From an uncultured bacterium (GTDB lineage Bacteria > Myxococcota_A > Bradymonadia > UBA7976 > VGTA01): a DNA stretch of 64,000 nt. Each line of letters starts with the position of its first letter. The first letter of the stretch is position 1. Where the stretch lies: contig CALSSE010000019.1 in NCBI GenBank assembly GCA_943788935.1, forward strand, positions 169,882-233,881, given 5' to 3'. The notes under the pieces are model-generated. The model was not told where the DNA came from and did not search any database. It worked only from the letters and a program-made list of their open reading frames with translations. Made by a program: the position numbers and the translations under genes. Below are positions 45,339 to 55,243 of the stretch, one piece after another.

Positions 45339-46664
45339 TTAGCTACTCAAGAACGCTTGAATGAGTCGCCCTCCTTGAATCCTCTCGCTCGCTTGCTCAT
45401 CGCTATAGCCCATGGAGCGTGCGAGCGAGAAGCCTGCGGCCTCGAGCGCTGATTCTGATGAGATCCCGCCCTGAGCTCGCGCTTCACCTGAAACGGGGTC
45501 GATGTTCATCGCTCGCCCCTCTGAGGTGACGCCACCATAGACGCCCCCCGTGATCCCAGATCCGAAGGCGACCATCACGCCGTGGTAACGGTTATGGTTT
45601 CGACCTCCTTGAGTATTTCGGGTGAAGTTTCGCCCAAAGACATTAAGCATCGCAAAGCTCACCTGGTTATGTATACCTGCCGCCCTGAGGAGCGACCATA
45701 GCTCTTCGATGTGGTCCACCCCTGAGATCGTCTGCTCCGCCTCGAGACTGAGGTCAGAATCTTGATGATTATCCCCTCCGAAGGGGATCTTGATGTTGAT
45801 CACCGGGGCGATCTTGAGCTGAGCGAGCGCTACCGCTGCTTTGATCTGATCGGAGGGTCCATCTTTAAGGTCTGGATTGTCTGAAAGACCATCGAGGAGT
45901 GTGCCGAGCTGCTCCCCAAGTGAGCGCGCTTGATCCCTACTCAAGAGATAGCGGTCGAGGAAGCGCTTCTGCGCTCGGGTCCCCCCACCCTGTAAGCCGC
46001 TGTAAAGCTCATTGAGCGCTTCGTCTCTCACAGAGCGTAGATCGGCCAAGTTGTCTTCTTGTGGCGCGAAGAGTGCCTTGATCTCTGAGGGTTTGATATA
46101 TTGAAGGGGCTGACCCTCATAGGTAACAGGTTGGTTCGCGAGCGGGATCGGCTCACGCTGCTTACACGCGAGCGGATCAGCACCGAGGTTCGCGAGGGCC
46201 GAACTGAGCATCTCTGAGCCGTTACCCTGAGAGGTCTTGACCGCACCATGGAGCGTCATCGCCTTACTGAACTCAGGATGCGCCGCGGTGCGGCTACTGT
46301 AGTGCACAAAGGCTAGCCGACGCCTTAGGTTGCCAGGGAGATTACCCCAGACACTAGCACCTCTCACGGGAGGGCGATCACCTAAGACAACGTTATCAGA
46401 CACCTCGAGGATCGGGTTGTTGACGACCCCGTTCACGTAAGAGCCGGGGCAGTTAATGTTGACGGGATCACCGCTTGATGAGGTCGACATAATGAGGAGC
46501 TGCGGTAAATCTTCGTTCATCGCCTGCGCATGCGCCAGTCGAGAGGCGCAGAGCCACGCAGGGGGGAGGCCTGTCGCGAGTCCCTTAAGTAGTAAGCTCG
46601 CGCCGACCCCACCGCCGAAGAGCGCCTGGCGTCTACCGAATGTTTGCTTTTGATCGTCTTTCAT
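45339..46664 (-). CDS. DUF1501-type exported protein
   Basis: A 441-residue protein with a twin-arginine-like signal (FGRRQALFGGGVGASLLLKG). The C-terminal GRNFTRNTQGGRNHNRYHG and FGSGITGGVYGG motifs are typical of the DUF1501 family (sulfatase/alkaline phosphatase-like fold). In Planctomycetes and Myxococcota such genes are paired with a cytochrome-domain (DUF1588/1592-type) gene, as here. Its start overlaps the upstream gene stop by four bases (ATGA), so translation is coupled. The enzymatic role is unknown. Confidence 0.75.
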   Translation of the reverse strand: MKDDQKQTFGRRQALFGGGVGASLLLKGLATGLPPAWLCASRLAHAQAMNEDLPQLLIMSTSSSGDPVNINCPGSYVNGVVNNPILEVSDNVVLGDRPPVRGASVWGNLPGNLRRRLAFVHYSSRTAAHPEFSKAMTLHGAVKTSQGNGSEMLSSALANLGADPLACKQREPIPLANQPVTYEGQPLQYIKPSEIKALFAPQEDNLADLRSVRDEALNELYSGLQGGGTRAQKRFLDRYLLSRDQARSLGEQLGTLLDGLSDNPDLKDGPSDQIKAAVALAQLKIAPVINIKIPFGGDNHQDSDLSLEAEQTISGVDHIEELWSLLRAAGIHNQVSFAMLNVFGRNFTRNTQGGRNHNRYHGVMVAFGSGITGGVYGGVTSEGRAMNIDPVSGEARAQGGISSESALEAAGFSLARSMGYSDEQASERIQGGRLIQAFLSS

Positions 46665-49198
46665 AGCCCAACCCCCATGATGTCAGGTGATAAGCAGGCG
46701 ATAGAGAACACTGAGCGGTTCGCGTCGCGTGCGTTGAGACCTTCTGATCTCGCTGTATCGTAATGTGTGGTCAACGTCATGACAATGTTCGCGTAGCGAG
46801 AATCGCTCGCGTCGACCCCCATCAACTGGGAAACGACATTCGGTATCAAGGTCTGTGAATTGTTAGCGGGGAAGCGATCGTTGCTATTGGTGACGACAGT
46901 TCGCGCGACCGCTTCACAGAGGCTTTCGGCCGCCGCGAAGTGGAAGGCGCTCGGTAAACTTGGCTGTGTAAAGTCGACCACACCGCGTGCAAAGCTATCC
47001 TTCGGTATCAAGCCCAAGACATTACGGACGCGGTTGATCTCGCAGATATTGTCTTGTCCTGTGCGTTCAGCGAGCAATCCGCAGAGATGTTCGCGACGCG
47101 TGATGCTGATGATCGGATCACTGCCCACGAGGCTCTCGGGCTCGCTGAAGTGTGTCACGAGCGGTGAAGCGAAGAGTTCGACCATCAACGATTTAAAGTT
47201 ATAGTTCTCGTCAATAAAATGCTGGGTGACCCGGATGAACTCAGGGTCGCTCTCATCGCAGCGGATCGAGTTCGCGTAGAGGCAAAGTTTCTGCACCCAC
47301 GCTGACGCGAACCGTGGGTGATTTGCGAGGAGTTGACCGAATCGATTGAGGTTACCTCCCTGATTGGTCTCGTTACGGAAGGCGAATGAGGCGACCGTAT
47401 TCGCGGGCATCACGAGCTCATCTCCGCTCTCGCTCGTCGCGCGCTGATAGTTAACATTGAAATTACGAGCGAAATAGACACGCATTGGGTCAAGCTGTCG
47501 ATGGCACCCTAAGCAGTCAGGCTCGTTCGCGTGGTCCGCGTCAAGGCCTTCGGTGCTGAGCGGCTGGGTTGGCTCGGATGATGAAAACGTCAGGTGGAGC
47601 GCGGTAATGAGCGCTTGATTGGTCGTAACTCGAAACTGATTGTCGATGTTCGTCGCCCAGTTGTTGAAGAAGACGCTCGTCGAGAAGAAGCCCCTTCTCG
47701 GGAGACGAGTTACGATTTCAGTCGCCCCGCGGAGTCTAGGCAGGTGATAGAAGGGGATTTGATCCACGTCAGAGAGGCTCGATTGACGGGTTAAGGTCAC
47801 GGTGCGCCAATCATTAAAGTCTGACTCTCTGAGTGGATAATCCGGGAATCGGAGATTGCGTTCTGCGCCTTCACATCGAGGACGACTCACGAATCCAAAG
47901 AGCATCTCGAGCGCTTCTGTCTGGCTGATGTTGCACTCACCAGGTAGTGAAGGGATGTACCAAGTACGCTGATTCGCTTGATTCGCGAGTGAGTTCGGGG
48001 CGTCAGCGTCTACGGGAGTTAGAGTGTGCCGTTGCTCTCGCTGCTCGAGGCTCTGATCCGGATAGAGCAGGAGCACCAAGTTCGCCGTAGTAAGCACCCA
48101 GTTCTGTGTAGTCGCGATCTGCTTAAAGGGCTCACCGCGCGCTACGATGTCGAGCGCGGTCCTCGCGAAGGACTCACTCATGATCCTGCGGAAAGGGTCG
48201 TTTAATGAGTTGTGGCGTCGGAGGCGGTCAAACTGATCGCGGCTCTCTTCTAACATTTCTTGCTGAAGCGCAATTTGGAAGAATGAGAGCAATTTATCTT
48301 GTCCAGGCTCACTGTCGAACCATGTCTCGATGAGTCCTCTTAAGGCGCTCTCATTGTTACGCACCGCGTCAAGCTCTACAGCGGTAGGTGCGCCGCCGTT
48401 GATGAGTGTCTTGACCTTACGCACAGCAGACTCCACGGGCATGGGCTCGAAGGCGTTCATATCAATGGGCTCCTCATAGCGGCTCGCGATTTCATAGACC
48501 CACGCGCGATAGCACGCTTGGTGCTCTGCAGAGATCTCTACGCTTGGCGAAGGCATAATCACCTGACATGAGTCTTGGTCACCGAGCGGGGGCAACTCTG
48601 CGCCGACCGCCTGCAAGATTAGACTCTTATCTGGGTCTTGAGGGTCGATGAGCTCACGCCCTTCACATCCTTGAATCACTGAGGGCGCCTTAATGAGCTG
48701 ATCTTCATAGCCATCATCAAAGAGGTTGAGTCCCGAGCGAGTCGGTGGAGCGTGACACCCGACGCTCTGACAGCCATAGGTCGTCATCGCCTCTGAGATG
48801 TCGCATCCCTCAACGGGGTTACCTGCGCTTGTCCCTGCAGTGCTTCCGGCGCTTTCACCGGCAGCTGACCCCGCGCTCTCACCGGCGGCTGACCCCGCGC
48901 TCTCACCGGCGGCTGACCCCGCGCTCTCACCGGCGGCTGACCCCGCGCTTGTTCCCGCAACATCACCCGCGCTCTCGCCGCCGAGTGGGTCACCTCCTTG
49001 TTCAACTCCACCTGCATTGGGTGTATCGCCTTCAGTGGATGTGCCCATAGGTTCTGAGCAGGCGACCGTGAATACGGCCACTATGCTGAGGCTCATCCAC
49101 CATCGACATTTTGTGACAGAGTAGGCGATATCACTCTCGCTTGATGAAGTAACAGCGCGCGTATGAGGTCTCCAGAGCCCTCTTAGTCTATTTAACAT
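46661..49198 (-). CDS. Lipoprotein with cytochrome-like motifs (DUF1592/1588-type)
   Basis: An approximately 845-residue lipoprotein (signal ending VFTVAC). After an AGESAGSA linker, a haem-binding-like CQSVGCHAPP and a later CLGCHRQLDPM are seen, with FFQIALQQEML, FARTALDIVARGEPF and YPDQSL between. This fits the Planctomycete-type cytochrome/DUF1592-1588-1585 proteins. CxxxCH is a variant; CLGCH is standard CxxCH. It is the partner of the DUF1501-type gene, possibly forming an outer-surface redox/polymer-processing pair. GAGGAG is six bases before the ATG at 49198; the longer frame to 49321 is not needed. Confidence 0.7.
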   Translation of the reverse strand: MLNRLRGLWRPHTRAVTSSSESDIAYSVTKCRWWMSLSIVAVFTVACSEPMGTSTEGDTPNAGGVEQGGDPLGGESAGDVAGTSAGSAAGESAGSAAGESAGSAAGESAGSAAGESAGSTAGTSAGNPVEGCDISEAMTTYGCQSVGCHAPPTRSGLNLFDDGYEDQLIKAPSVIQGCEGRELIDPQDPDKSLILQAVGAELPPLGDQDSCQVIMPSPSVEISAEHQACYRAWVYEIASRYEEPIDMNAFEPMPVESAVRKVKTLINGGAPTAVELDAVRNNESALRGLIETWFDSEPGQDKLLSFFQIALQQEMLEESRDQFDRLRRHNSLNDPFRRIMSESFARTALDIVARGEPFKQIATTQNWVLTTANLVLLLYPDQSLEQREQRHTLTPVDADAPNSLANQANQRTWYIPSLPGECNISQTEALEMLFGFVSRPRCEGAERNLRFPDYPLRESDFNDWRTVTLTRQSSLSDVDQIPFYHLPRLRGATEIVTRLPRRGFFSTSVFFNNWATNIDNQFRVTTNQALITALHLTFSSSEPTQPLSTEGLDADHANEPDCLGCHRQLDPMRVYFARNFNVNYQRATSESGDELVMPANTVASFAFRNETNQGGNLNRFGQLLANHPRFASAWVQKLCLYANSIRCDESDPEFIRVTQHFIDENYNFKSLMVELFASPLVTHFSEPESLVGSDPIISITRREHLCGLLAERTGQDNICEINRVRNVLGLIPKDSFARGVVDFTQPSLPSAFHFAAAESLCEAVARTVVTNSNDRFPANNSQTLIPNVVSQLMGVDASDSRYANIVMTLTTHYDTARSEGLNARDANRSVFSIACLSPDIMGVGL
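48850..48955 (-). repeat. 24-nt tandem repeat encoding AGESAGSA
   Basis: About four copies of GCTCTCACCGGCGGCTGACCCCGC (plus strand) encode the linker after the lipobox. Confidence 0.9.
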
Positions 49199-49716
49199 AA
49201 ATACTCCTCTGAAAAGACTTGCCATATGATGTAGATATATTGGTAACTTATGCTCGTGAGAGCTCGTCGGCGCAGCCCAAATAACACTTTGCCACAAGGG
49301 GACAGTTTTCATCAATATCATTCGATAATAAATATGTTAAAAAGTTAAATCACTTTTCGGAATCTGTTGAAGATGAATCTGGCTATGAGTAAAATTTAGC
49401 CACATCATCTCGGTCTATTCTATCTTCTTTAACTCCTCGCCCTACTCCGTGAAAGATAAACGATTACTATTTTTGCTAAAGTCTTGATAATTTGACCTGC
49501 TTAATCAACTGCCCAACATGATTCACTTTACATAACTTCAGCTCACCTTGAGTGCAGTATTAGCTAATCCCGCTTGCGATGTCTTGACTTAAGATGATGT
49601 GACGGAGTCATCTATTTACTTTTTAGGACTCATCTTATAATCTTGTATTCGATAAAGTTACGCACTAACGACATGTTGTACATGACCAAGGTTTCACAAA
49701 GAGAGTACAGAATCCG
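49199..49716. other. Intergenic region between divergent genes
   Basis: AT-rich, 518 bases. It holds the ribosome binding site of the cytochrome-like gene at the left edge. No gene, repeat or clear hairpin was seen; promoters for both genes must lie here. Confidence 0.5.
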
Positions 49717-50121
49717 ATGATTATTCTCCTCATCTCACTCCTTACTATCATAAGTATGAACCTCGGGTGCCAAGACAATCCAGTCTCCATAGAGTCTTCT
49801 ACTAATGAATCGGTATCTTTCGTAGAAGGAGGAGATGCCGAATCTCAAGACTTGGTAGGAAATGAACAAGAGGAGACTACAGATGCTGGTCAGTCTGAAG
49901 GACAGGATGGGGCACCTCCGACCGATGGTGGCTTGCCCTCTACAGACGCAATACATTCTGATGCAGAACCCATGGGTGATGCAGAGCCTCTCTCTGAGTA
50001 CAATGGACCTCGTAAGAAAGGAATCGCGATACACCAAAGGACCTACGATTGGTCCAAGAAGGTCGCTGCAGTTAAACCCTTTTGGAGCTACTCATGGGGT
50101 CTGAAAAAGAGCCGTTTTTAA
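49717..50121 (+). pseudogene. GH128-type glucanase, 5' part up to an in-frame stop
   Basis: The lipoprotein signal (SLLTIISMNLGC) and an acidic linker lead into the GH fold start (KKGIAIHQRTYDWSKK, FWSYSWGLKKSRF). A TAA at 50119-50121 then interrupts the frame, which continues as PDGIEFVPMIWSG in the same frame into the next feature. A single base change from GAA, CAA or AAA would explain it. See the next entry. Confidence 0.65.
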
Positions 50122-50145
50122 CCTGATGGAATCGAGTTTGTCCCG

Positions 50146-51213
50146 ATGATATGGTCAGGCTCCCTCAATGATGATCAAGCGGACTATCTGCGCGATCAGT
50201 TCGCTACGGGTGAGATTCAATATCTGCTTGGCTACAATGAGCCTGATGGAGAGCGACAGGCGAACATGAGCGTTGATCGGGCCCTTGAGCTTTGGCCTCA
50301 ACTTGAGGCGATAGGAGTCCCTCTCGTGAGCCCGAGTCCGGTGCATTATGATAATGAATGGATGATAGATTTCATGCGCCGGTCAGATGAACGAGGTCTA
50401 CGGCTTGATTATATTGCATTCCATTGGTACGGGGGCACCAATGCTCAATGGTTTCTAGACCTCCTGGATCGTGTGTATGAGCGATATCAGCGCCCCATCT
50501 GGATCACCGAGTTTGCACCTGCTGACTGGGAGGCAGAGCGCCGTGAAGACAACAGGGTGCAACCTGATCAGGTTCTAGAATTTATGCAACAAGTACTTCC
50601 CGAATTAGACAGAAGGAACTATGTTGTTCGTTACGCTTGGTTTACCGATTACTCGAGTAAGAGTCTTTGGACTTCCGCCCTCTTCAATGATGAGGGGGAA
50701 CTCACTCCACTTGGAGCATTGTACGCTGAGCACACTCCAAACCCTGTAGCTGGCCTTGCTAAACCTTATCCTGGACCAATACTCGATCAAACGAACCTTC
50801 TGAGGAATGGAGGATTTGAGCTAGGGGACTCAGGGGACTGGGATGGCTATGAGAAGCGTTTTTATACGATTGACATGACCGATACCTACCAAGGTGCCTT
50901 CTACGCATGGCTGCGTGGTGGCTTTAGCTCTGCGATCTCTCAGAAGGTTGATCTTGAGGCGGGGAGGACCTATCGAGTGACATTTCACACACGCTGGGCG
51001 GAGCCGCCAGGTCGATCGGTCTCTGCCGCTCTCGAGAGAGAGGGTGGTGTTGATGTCGTCTGGAGTCCACCATTCGAAGACACTCAATGGCAGGAGAGCA
51101 GCTTTACTTATACTCCAACTGAAACAGCTGAGCACAATTTCTGGATCTGGACAGGTGAGAACATTAGCTCTGATCTTTATATCGATAGCGTCTCTATTCG
51201 CTTAATGGAGTAA
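50146..51213 (+). CDS. GH128-type glycoside hydrolase with a C-terminal carbohydrate-binding domain
   Basis: Main part of a beta-1,3-glucanase-like protein of the GH128 (Glyco_hydro_cc) fold. Motifs: YLLGYNEPDGE (acid/base Glu), VSPSPVHYDNEWM, DYIAFHWYGG, and WITEFAPADWE (nucleophile Glu). After LLRNGGFELGDSGDW comes a jelly-roll CBM4/9-like domain that should bind the glucan. The 5' part is separated by an in-frame stop (50119-50121), so the ATG at 50146 lies inside the catalytic barrel and expression from it would lack the first strands. Confidence 0.82.
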   Translation: MIWSGSLNDDQADYLRDQFATGEIQYLLGYNEPDGERQANMSVDRALELWPQLEAIGVPLVSPSPVHYDNEWMIDFMRRSDERGLRLDYIAFHWYGGTNAQWFLDLLDRVYERYQRPIWITEFAPADWEAERREDNRVQPDQVLEFMQQVLPELDRRNYVVRYAWFTDYSSKSLWTSALFNDEGELTPLGALYAEHTPNPVAGLAKPYPGPILDQTNLLRNGGFELGDSGDWDGYEKRFYTIDMTDTYQGAFYAWLRGGFSSAISQKVDLEAGRTYRVTFHTRWAEPPGRSVSAALEREGGVDVVWSPPFEDTQWQESSFTYTPTETAEHNFWIWTGENISSDLYIDSVSIRLME

Positions 51214-52088
51214 GATCTTCGTACCTTCTTAGTTGAGTTAAGAGAGAAGCTGTTCCGGAATGGATTAATACTCACCCAGTCATTGGCTTAAGTGCATAAA
51301 CTAGATACAGTATATTCAGATAGTTAAGTAAAATTAGCCCTATAACTCTATCTCATGTAGCTAGCTCATAAACTGATACTCGAGGCCCATTTAACTCCGA
51401 GCTCATTGACGATGCTGTCCATCTACGCACCGACCCTCTTAATCGAGCAATGGGATTGAATAAGTCCCATTATGCTTCATGAGACTATTTAACAAGTGAC
51501 GTTGCGACTCGTTGAAGGTCTGCTTTTTGAGATCGATGTGACTATACTTCGGGATCGTGTGCCTCGCGATATCAGCCCACCGATGCTCAACGCTTCTCGA
51601 AGGATGATTACGCAGTAAAGCTCGAATCACTTCCTGGTAAATCAGTACGCGTTCAGTCTCAGTCGTCATTCGTTGCCGAGAGTTATGTTCCGATGTAATA
51701 TGGGAGCAAAATATTTCTAGAGAAAAGGATGAAGTGTGGTTGAACCGGGTAGTCCTTGGAAATACTACTAGCGAGGTCATAGGTTATTTTTAATTAGGTA
51801 TTAGATTAGATGATCATTCCTATATAGCTAATATAGTGAGTTATAGTCTTCAGTAACGGAGGGACCGTTTGAGGTTCTTAATGATATTGTTTATTTCTTG
51901 TGAAATTATATGTGTATAAAAACAACACAAAACGAACGTAACTCGTCTCTCATACTCACTTTTTACCTCTTCTAAACAGAACAAATGGTTGGATAGTTTT
52001 TTTGACCACTATCATGTATCGTTATAGTCAATGGCGTTGGTAAAAAAACCTTAAGAAAAAATATAATATTAGTTAAGAGGTAAAGCAT
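51214..52088. other. Long intergenic region with a doubtful small minus-strand frame
   Basis: The minus-strand frame 51669-51439 (75 residues, MTTETERVLIYQEVI start) could be a small gene but lacks a ribosome binding site. The remainder is AT-rich; TGGCGTTGGTAAAAA at 52032 resembles part of the IS5 end but has no other support. Confidence 0.4.
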
Positions 52089-52844
52089 TTGAATGCCGTT
52101 AGAGACAGGTTGAGTCATTTCTTTAGAGAACTTTCCTGGGAGATTATAGGGTGGATTGCACTTCGCATCCTTTTGATTCGACCTTCACAGGTACGCCGAA
52201 ACTTAGCCCATATCGATCGTTCTAATCTTACCCCTCATACACCGACTGACTGGCAGATCGCCGTAGGGGTATTACGAATGTGGTATCGAATGATCTTTCG
52301 CTCAAATACCATCGGAGTCAGTCAGACGCATCCCCCCCGATCAAGTAAATGGGCTCGAGTTTTACAATACAGACTGTTACGCTTTCCTTTTGTATTATGG
52401 GAAGGCTCGGTAAGCCCTTGGGATCTAAGCGGACTCACAAGCTCTCCCGACCGTCTCATTTGCCATGTAGTGGGTACACATCATGACAATGAGCAGTTTG
52501 TATATGATCTAGAGATTCTCTCTTGTTATCCAAATGCCTTGCCTCAACTTAAAAGGAAGGTCGATGCCATCGTGTCAGGGACAGACCCTCGCTCAGAATG
52601 GTTACAAAACTTAGTCGTCTATGAGGCATATCATAAGAGTCTGCTTGACTATATGAAGCGTATCGAGGTTTCAAATTGGAAGGTTAGCCTCTCTTCTGAA
52701 GTGAAAAGGTCGATAGATATCTCATTTTATGCCACTCTCACTTGGTGCTCTCAACAGCCATTAACTCCTCGTGAGACTTGGATCGCATGGCGACAAGGAA
52801 TCCTTAGGCTTGATCAAATCTATTTAACTAAGGAGGTTGAATGA
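52089..52844 (+). CDS. Unknown protein
   Basis: A 251-residue protein with a TTG start (AAGAGG about 10 bases upstream). It has a hydrophobic patch near the N-terminus (WEIIGWIALRILLI) and Trp/Arg-rich helices (VGVLRMWYRMIFRS). The C-terminal part has VVGTHHDNEQFVYDLEIL and TWIAWRQGILRL. I do not recognise the family. Confidence 0.5.
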   Translation: MNAVRDRLSHFFRELSWEIIGWIALRILLIRPSQVRRNLAHIDRSNLTPHTPTDWQIAVGVLRMWYRMIFRSNTIGVSQTHPPRSSKWARVLQYRLLRFPFVLWEGSVSPWDLSGLTSSPDRLICHVVGTHHDNEQFVYDLEILSCYPNALPQLKRKVDAIVSGTDPRSEWLQNLVVYEAYHKSLLDYMKRIEVSNWKVSLSSEVKRSIDISFYATLTWCSQQPLTPRETWIAWRQGILRLDQIYLTKEVE

Positions 52845-53179
52845 AAAGATGACCACCTTGAGTTTTTGGGCCATTCTTCATTGAGCAAGAAGAGAGATCG
52901 ATGTTCCTATACCCTTGAGACGGGTTTCGCGTTCATGCTAGACGATGCGATGGAGCCCGGCAGATATAGTTAATTCGGGGTGTAGGACTGATCCTAGTGA
53001 GTTAAAATAAAGCTCGCTTCAGAGCCTGTAGGTGAGAAGGGGCGATGGTTTTTCTGTAATCTTGAGGCGGAGTGGTTTAGGCTGAGTGTTCAGTAGTGAA
53101 ACAGATGCTAGTTCTAAATGATTAGAAAGTATTTACTATTAGAACTCGATTATTTTACCTGTCTCTTAAATGAAATGTT
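52845..53179. other. Intergenic region
   Basis: 335 bases without recognised features. Confidence 0.5.
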
Positions 53180-54127
53180 GTGTTTGACCTCAAGATGAAC
53201 CCCAAACGTGCCATTGAAGAATATATTGTCCAGTTTTTGGAAGAGAGACATCCTCAATTCTCTGATATGCCTCCCTGTCCTTTTGCACGTAAAGAGAGGT
53301 TAGAGGACAGAATCATTTATACAGAGGTTCACATTGGCAAAGAGAGACCAACAGAGAAATTGATCGAGGACATTCGTACTTTTGATTCGGATCCTCATAA
53401 ATCAACAATGATTATTTATGACACATCTCAACAGTGTAGTCTGCAGGAGGCGTACGCGTTTGCACAAATTTTGACCGAATTGCTATTCGATCTCGATATC
53501 TTAGCTATCCCACTTCACCCCGAGGATCCATTTGCAATCGGTGATGTACGCACAAGACAGACGCCTTTTATGATGATGACAATACAAAGGAAATCTCTGA
53601 TCTTCGATGCTAAAAAAAAGCTGCTATCAACGACGTATTACTCTTTATGGGATGATGCAGAAGAACGTTTTTTTGATCAATTTGAAGACTATATGCAAAG
53701 AGAACATCAAGACGTGTTTTTTACACGTTTGTGGTGGAGAGAGGGAATTTTAAACTCTTTCTTGCAAGGAGTTGCAAAACCTAAGGTTGTTGTAGGTGTC
53801 ACAGTCGATTCTTTGTCTAGAAATGCATTTCATGTTTGGATGAATCGCTGGGGGGTGTTGCATGGATGGCATCCTTTGTGTGCGATGAAGCACCAACATA
53901 TGAGCAGGGTTATGGAGGTGGTTGAGGATGGAGGGTGTGTCTTAGCAACAGCCCACGGGGGGAATGAACCTGGTTTATTATTGGTCGCTAGTGATCATAA
54001 TGGCTCACTCTCCTTTTTCCCCGAAGTGAACCGAGAATGGCTTCAACGCTCTTGGTCCGGTGGGAGCGGTTTTTGGGTGTTTTTGCCTGATGACCAAGTT
54101 ATACTCAACAACGCTTCTGTCGAGTAG
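53180..54127 (+). CDS. Unknown soluble protein
   Basis: A 315-residue protein without a signal or membrane segment. The N-terminal half has PCPFARKE and STMIIYDTSQQ, reminiscent of DUF6875/YqcI-type small-molecule proteins, but support is thin. The C-terminal half has NRWGVLHGWHPLCAMKHQH and ATAHGGNEPG. The start could be GTG 53180 or ATG 53195. The gene is convergent with the membrane protein at 54158. Confidence 0.55.
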   Translation: MFDLKMNPKRAIEEYIVQFLEERHPQFSDMPPCPFARKERLEDRIIYTEVHIGKERPTEKLIEDIRTFDSDPHKSTMIIYDTSQQCSLQEAYAFAQILTELLFDLDILAIPLHPEDPFAIGDVRTRQTPFMMMTIQRKSLIFDAKKKLLSTTYYSLWDDAEERFFDQFEDYMQREHQDVFFTRLWWREGILNSFLQGVAKPKVVVGVTVDSLSRNAFHVWMNRWGVLHGWHPLCAMKHQHMSRVMEVVEDGGCVLATAHGGNEPGLLLVASDHNGSLSFFPEVNREWLQRSWSGGSGFWVFLPDDQVILNNASVE

Positions 54128-54157
54128 AGAGAGGATGATTCTCCCTCCACCGCTCAT

Positions 54158-54754
54158 TTAGAAGACGAGACTCATCGACAGCCCTGAGTGTGTTGGGAGG
54201 AGAGATACCCTCAGCTGATCTGTGAGATCGCTGTGGAGGTAAGCGAAAGTGGCGTCGAAGAAGAGCAGGAATGCGCCTTGTAAGATGAGGGATCGGCCGT
54301 AGCCGAGTGAGCGGTCAGAATTGAGTCGTCGTCCCCGCTCGATGAGAGCGTAGCCAAAGGCCATATAAGCGAAGTCAAGACCGGCATTAAAGATCAAGAT
54401 ACGGTCGGTGTTCTCTAGCTCTCGTAAACCCTCAAGAGCACTCCACGAGCTCACATCAGGGAGGCTGAGGTAGCCAAAGCCTGCGATTCCCAAGTTAACA
54501 AGATTCCACGCGGCGTTCATCTCATGGAAATAATGGCTCGTCGATTGAGTACGCTGTCGCATCACTCCGCCGATCATGAGGTTACTCACCGACCAAGCGC
54601 CGAGGACACTCATCCCCGTTCGCATTGAGTTTAAGTGTTCGTCAAAGATCATTCGTTCGCCCTCTTGAGCATAGGCCATTTGATGTAAGAGTATCGTCAA
54701 GATAGAGCTAGCGATGATCAAGAAAGGGAGGCGTGAAAAGTTGTACTTATGCAT
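54158..54754 (-). CDS. Small membrane protein (DUF6992-like)
   Basis: A 198-residue protein with a signal-like N-terminal helix and about four further membrane helices. The family pattern is LGAWSVSNLMIGGV, FHEMNAAWNLVNLGIAGFGY, FNAGLDFAYMAFGYAL and LILQGAFLLFFDATF. I recall this arrangement from DUF6992 proteins, of unknown function. No strong ribosome binding site is seen at the ATG. Confidence 0.65.
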   Translation of the reverse strand: MHKYNFSRLPFLIIASSILTILLHQMAYAQEGERMIFDEHLNSMRTGMSVLGAWSVSNLMIGGVMRQRTQSTSHYFHEMNAAWNLVNLGIAGFGYLSLPDVSSWSALEGLRELENTDRILIFNAGLDFAYMAFGYALIERGRRLNSDRSLGYGRSLILQGAFLLFFDATFAYLHSDLTDQLRVSLLPTHSGLSMSLVF

Positions 54755-55243
54755 GGTTGGAAGTTTTCGGTGAGGGACTTAAGTCAATTCTCAGCGGAGT
54801 CCGCTGTTGAGGACTTCATATCCTAAGCGTTTAAAGTTTATATTTCATTTGAGTGTATGATACGAAGGCTTGCTGTAAAGTCTCTCTCTCTTCATTTCCT
54901 CCAAATTACATTTCATTATGTCACTGATCAATGTCTACTGATTACTCTCAGGATCATTGTTGACAGGCATCTATATGTGCGATGTGGCTCTAGTCTTCAT
55001 GCTTATCTCGAATATGTTAGGGAATGCGCTTCTTTGCAACAAGCGACTATATCTTAAGGAAAATATGAAGAAAATTCATTATCGGTCCTGGCAAGTCATA
55101 TCTTTATCATCATTCTGATTTACTGGTTCCTCACTAAAACTCTGAAGAAAGTTTGCTGACAGGGTGACAGATTTCTCTAGACGAAAATCAGATTTTACTG
55201 ATCAAGATCGATCATGTGTGATCGTACACGTTGGAGTTCACTG
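54755..55243. other. Intergenic region
   Basis: 490 bases without convincing features. A short plus-strand frame at 54857-55057 looks random (Arg/Leu/Ser-rich, no ribosome binding site). Confidence 0.5.

Noticed and set aside
51284..51340. Possible further IS5 end (GTGCATAAACTAG)
   Set aside because: Only about nine bases agree and no transposase sequence adjoins it.
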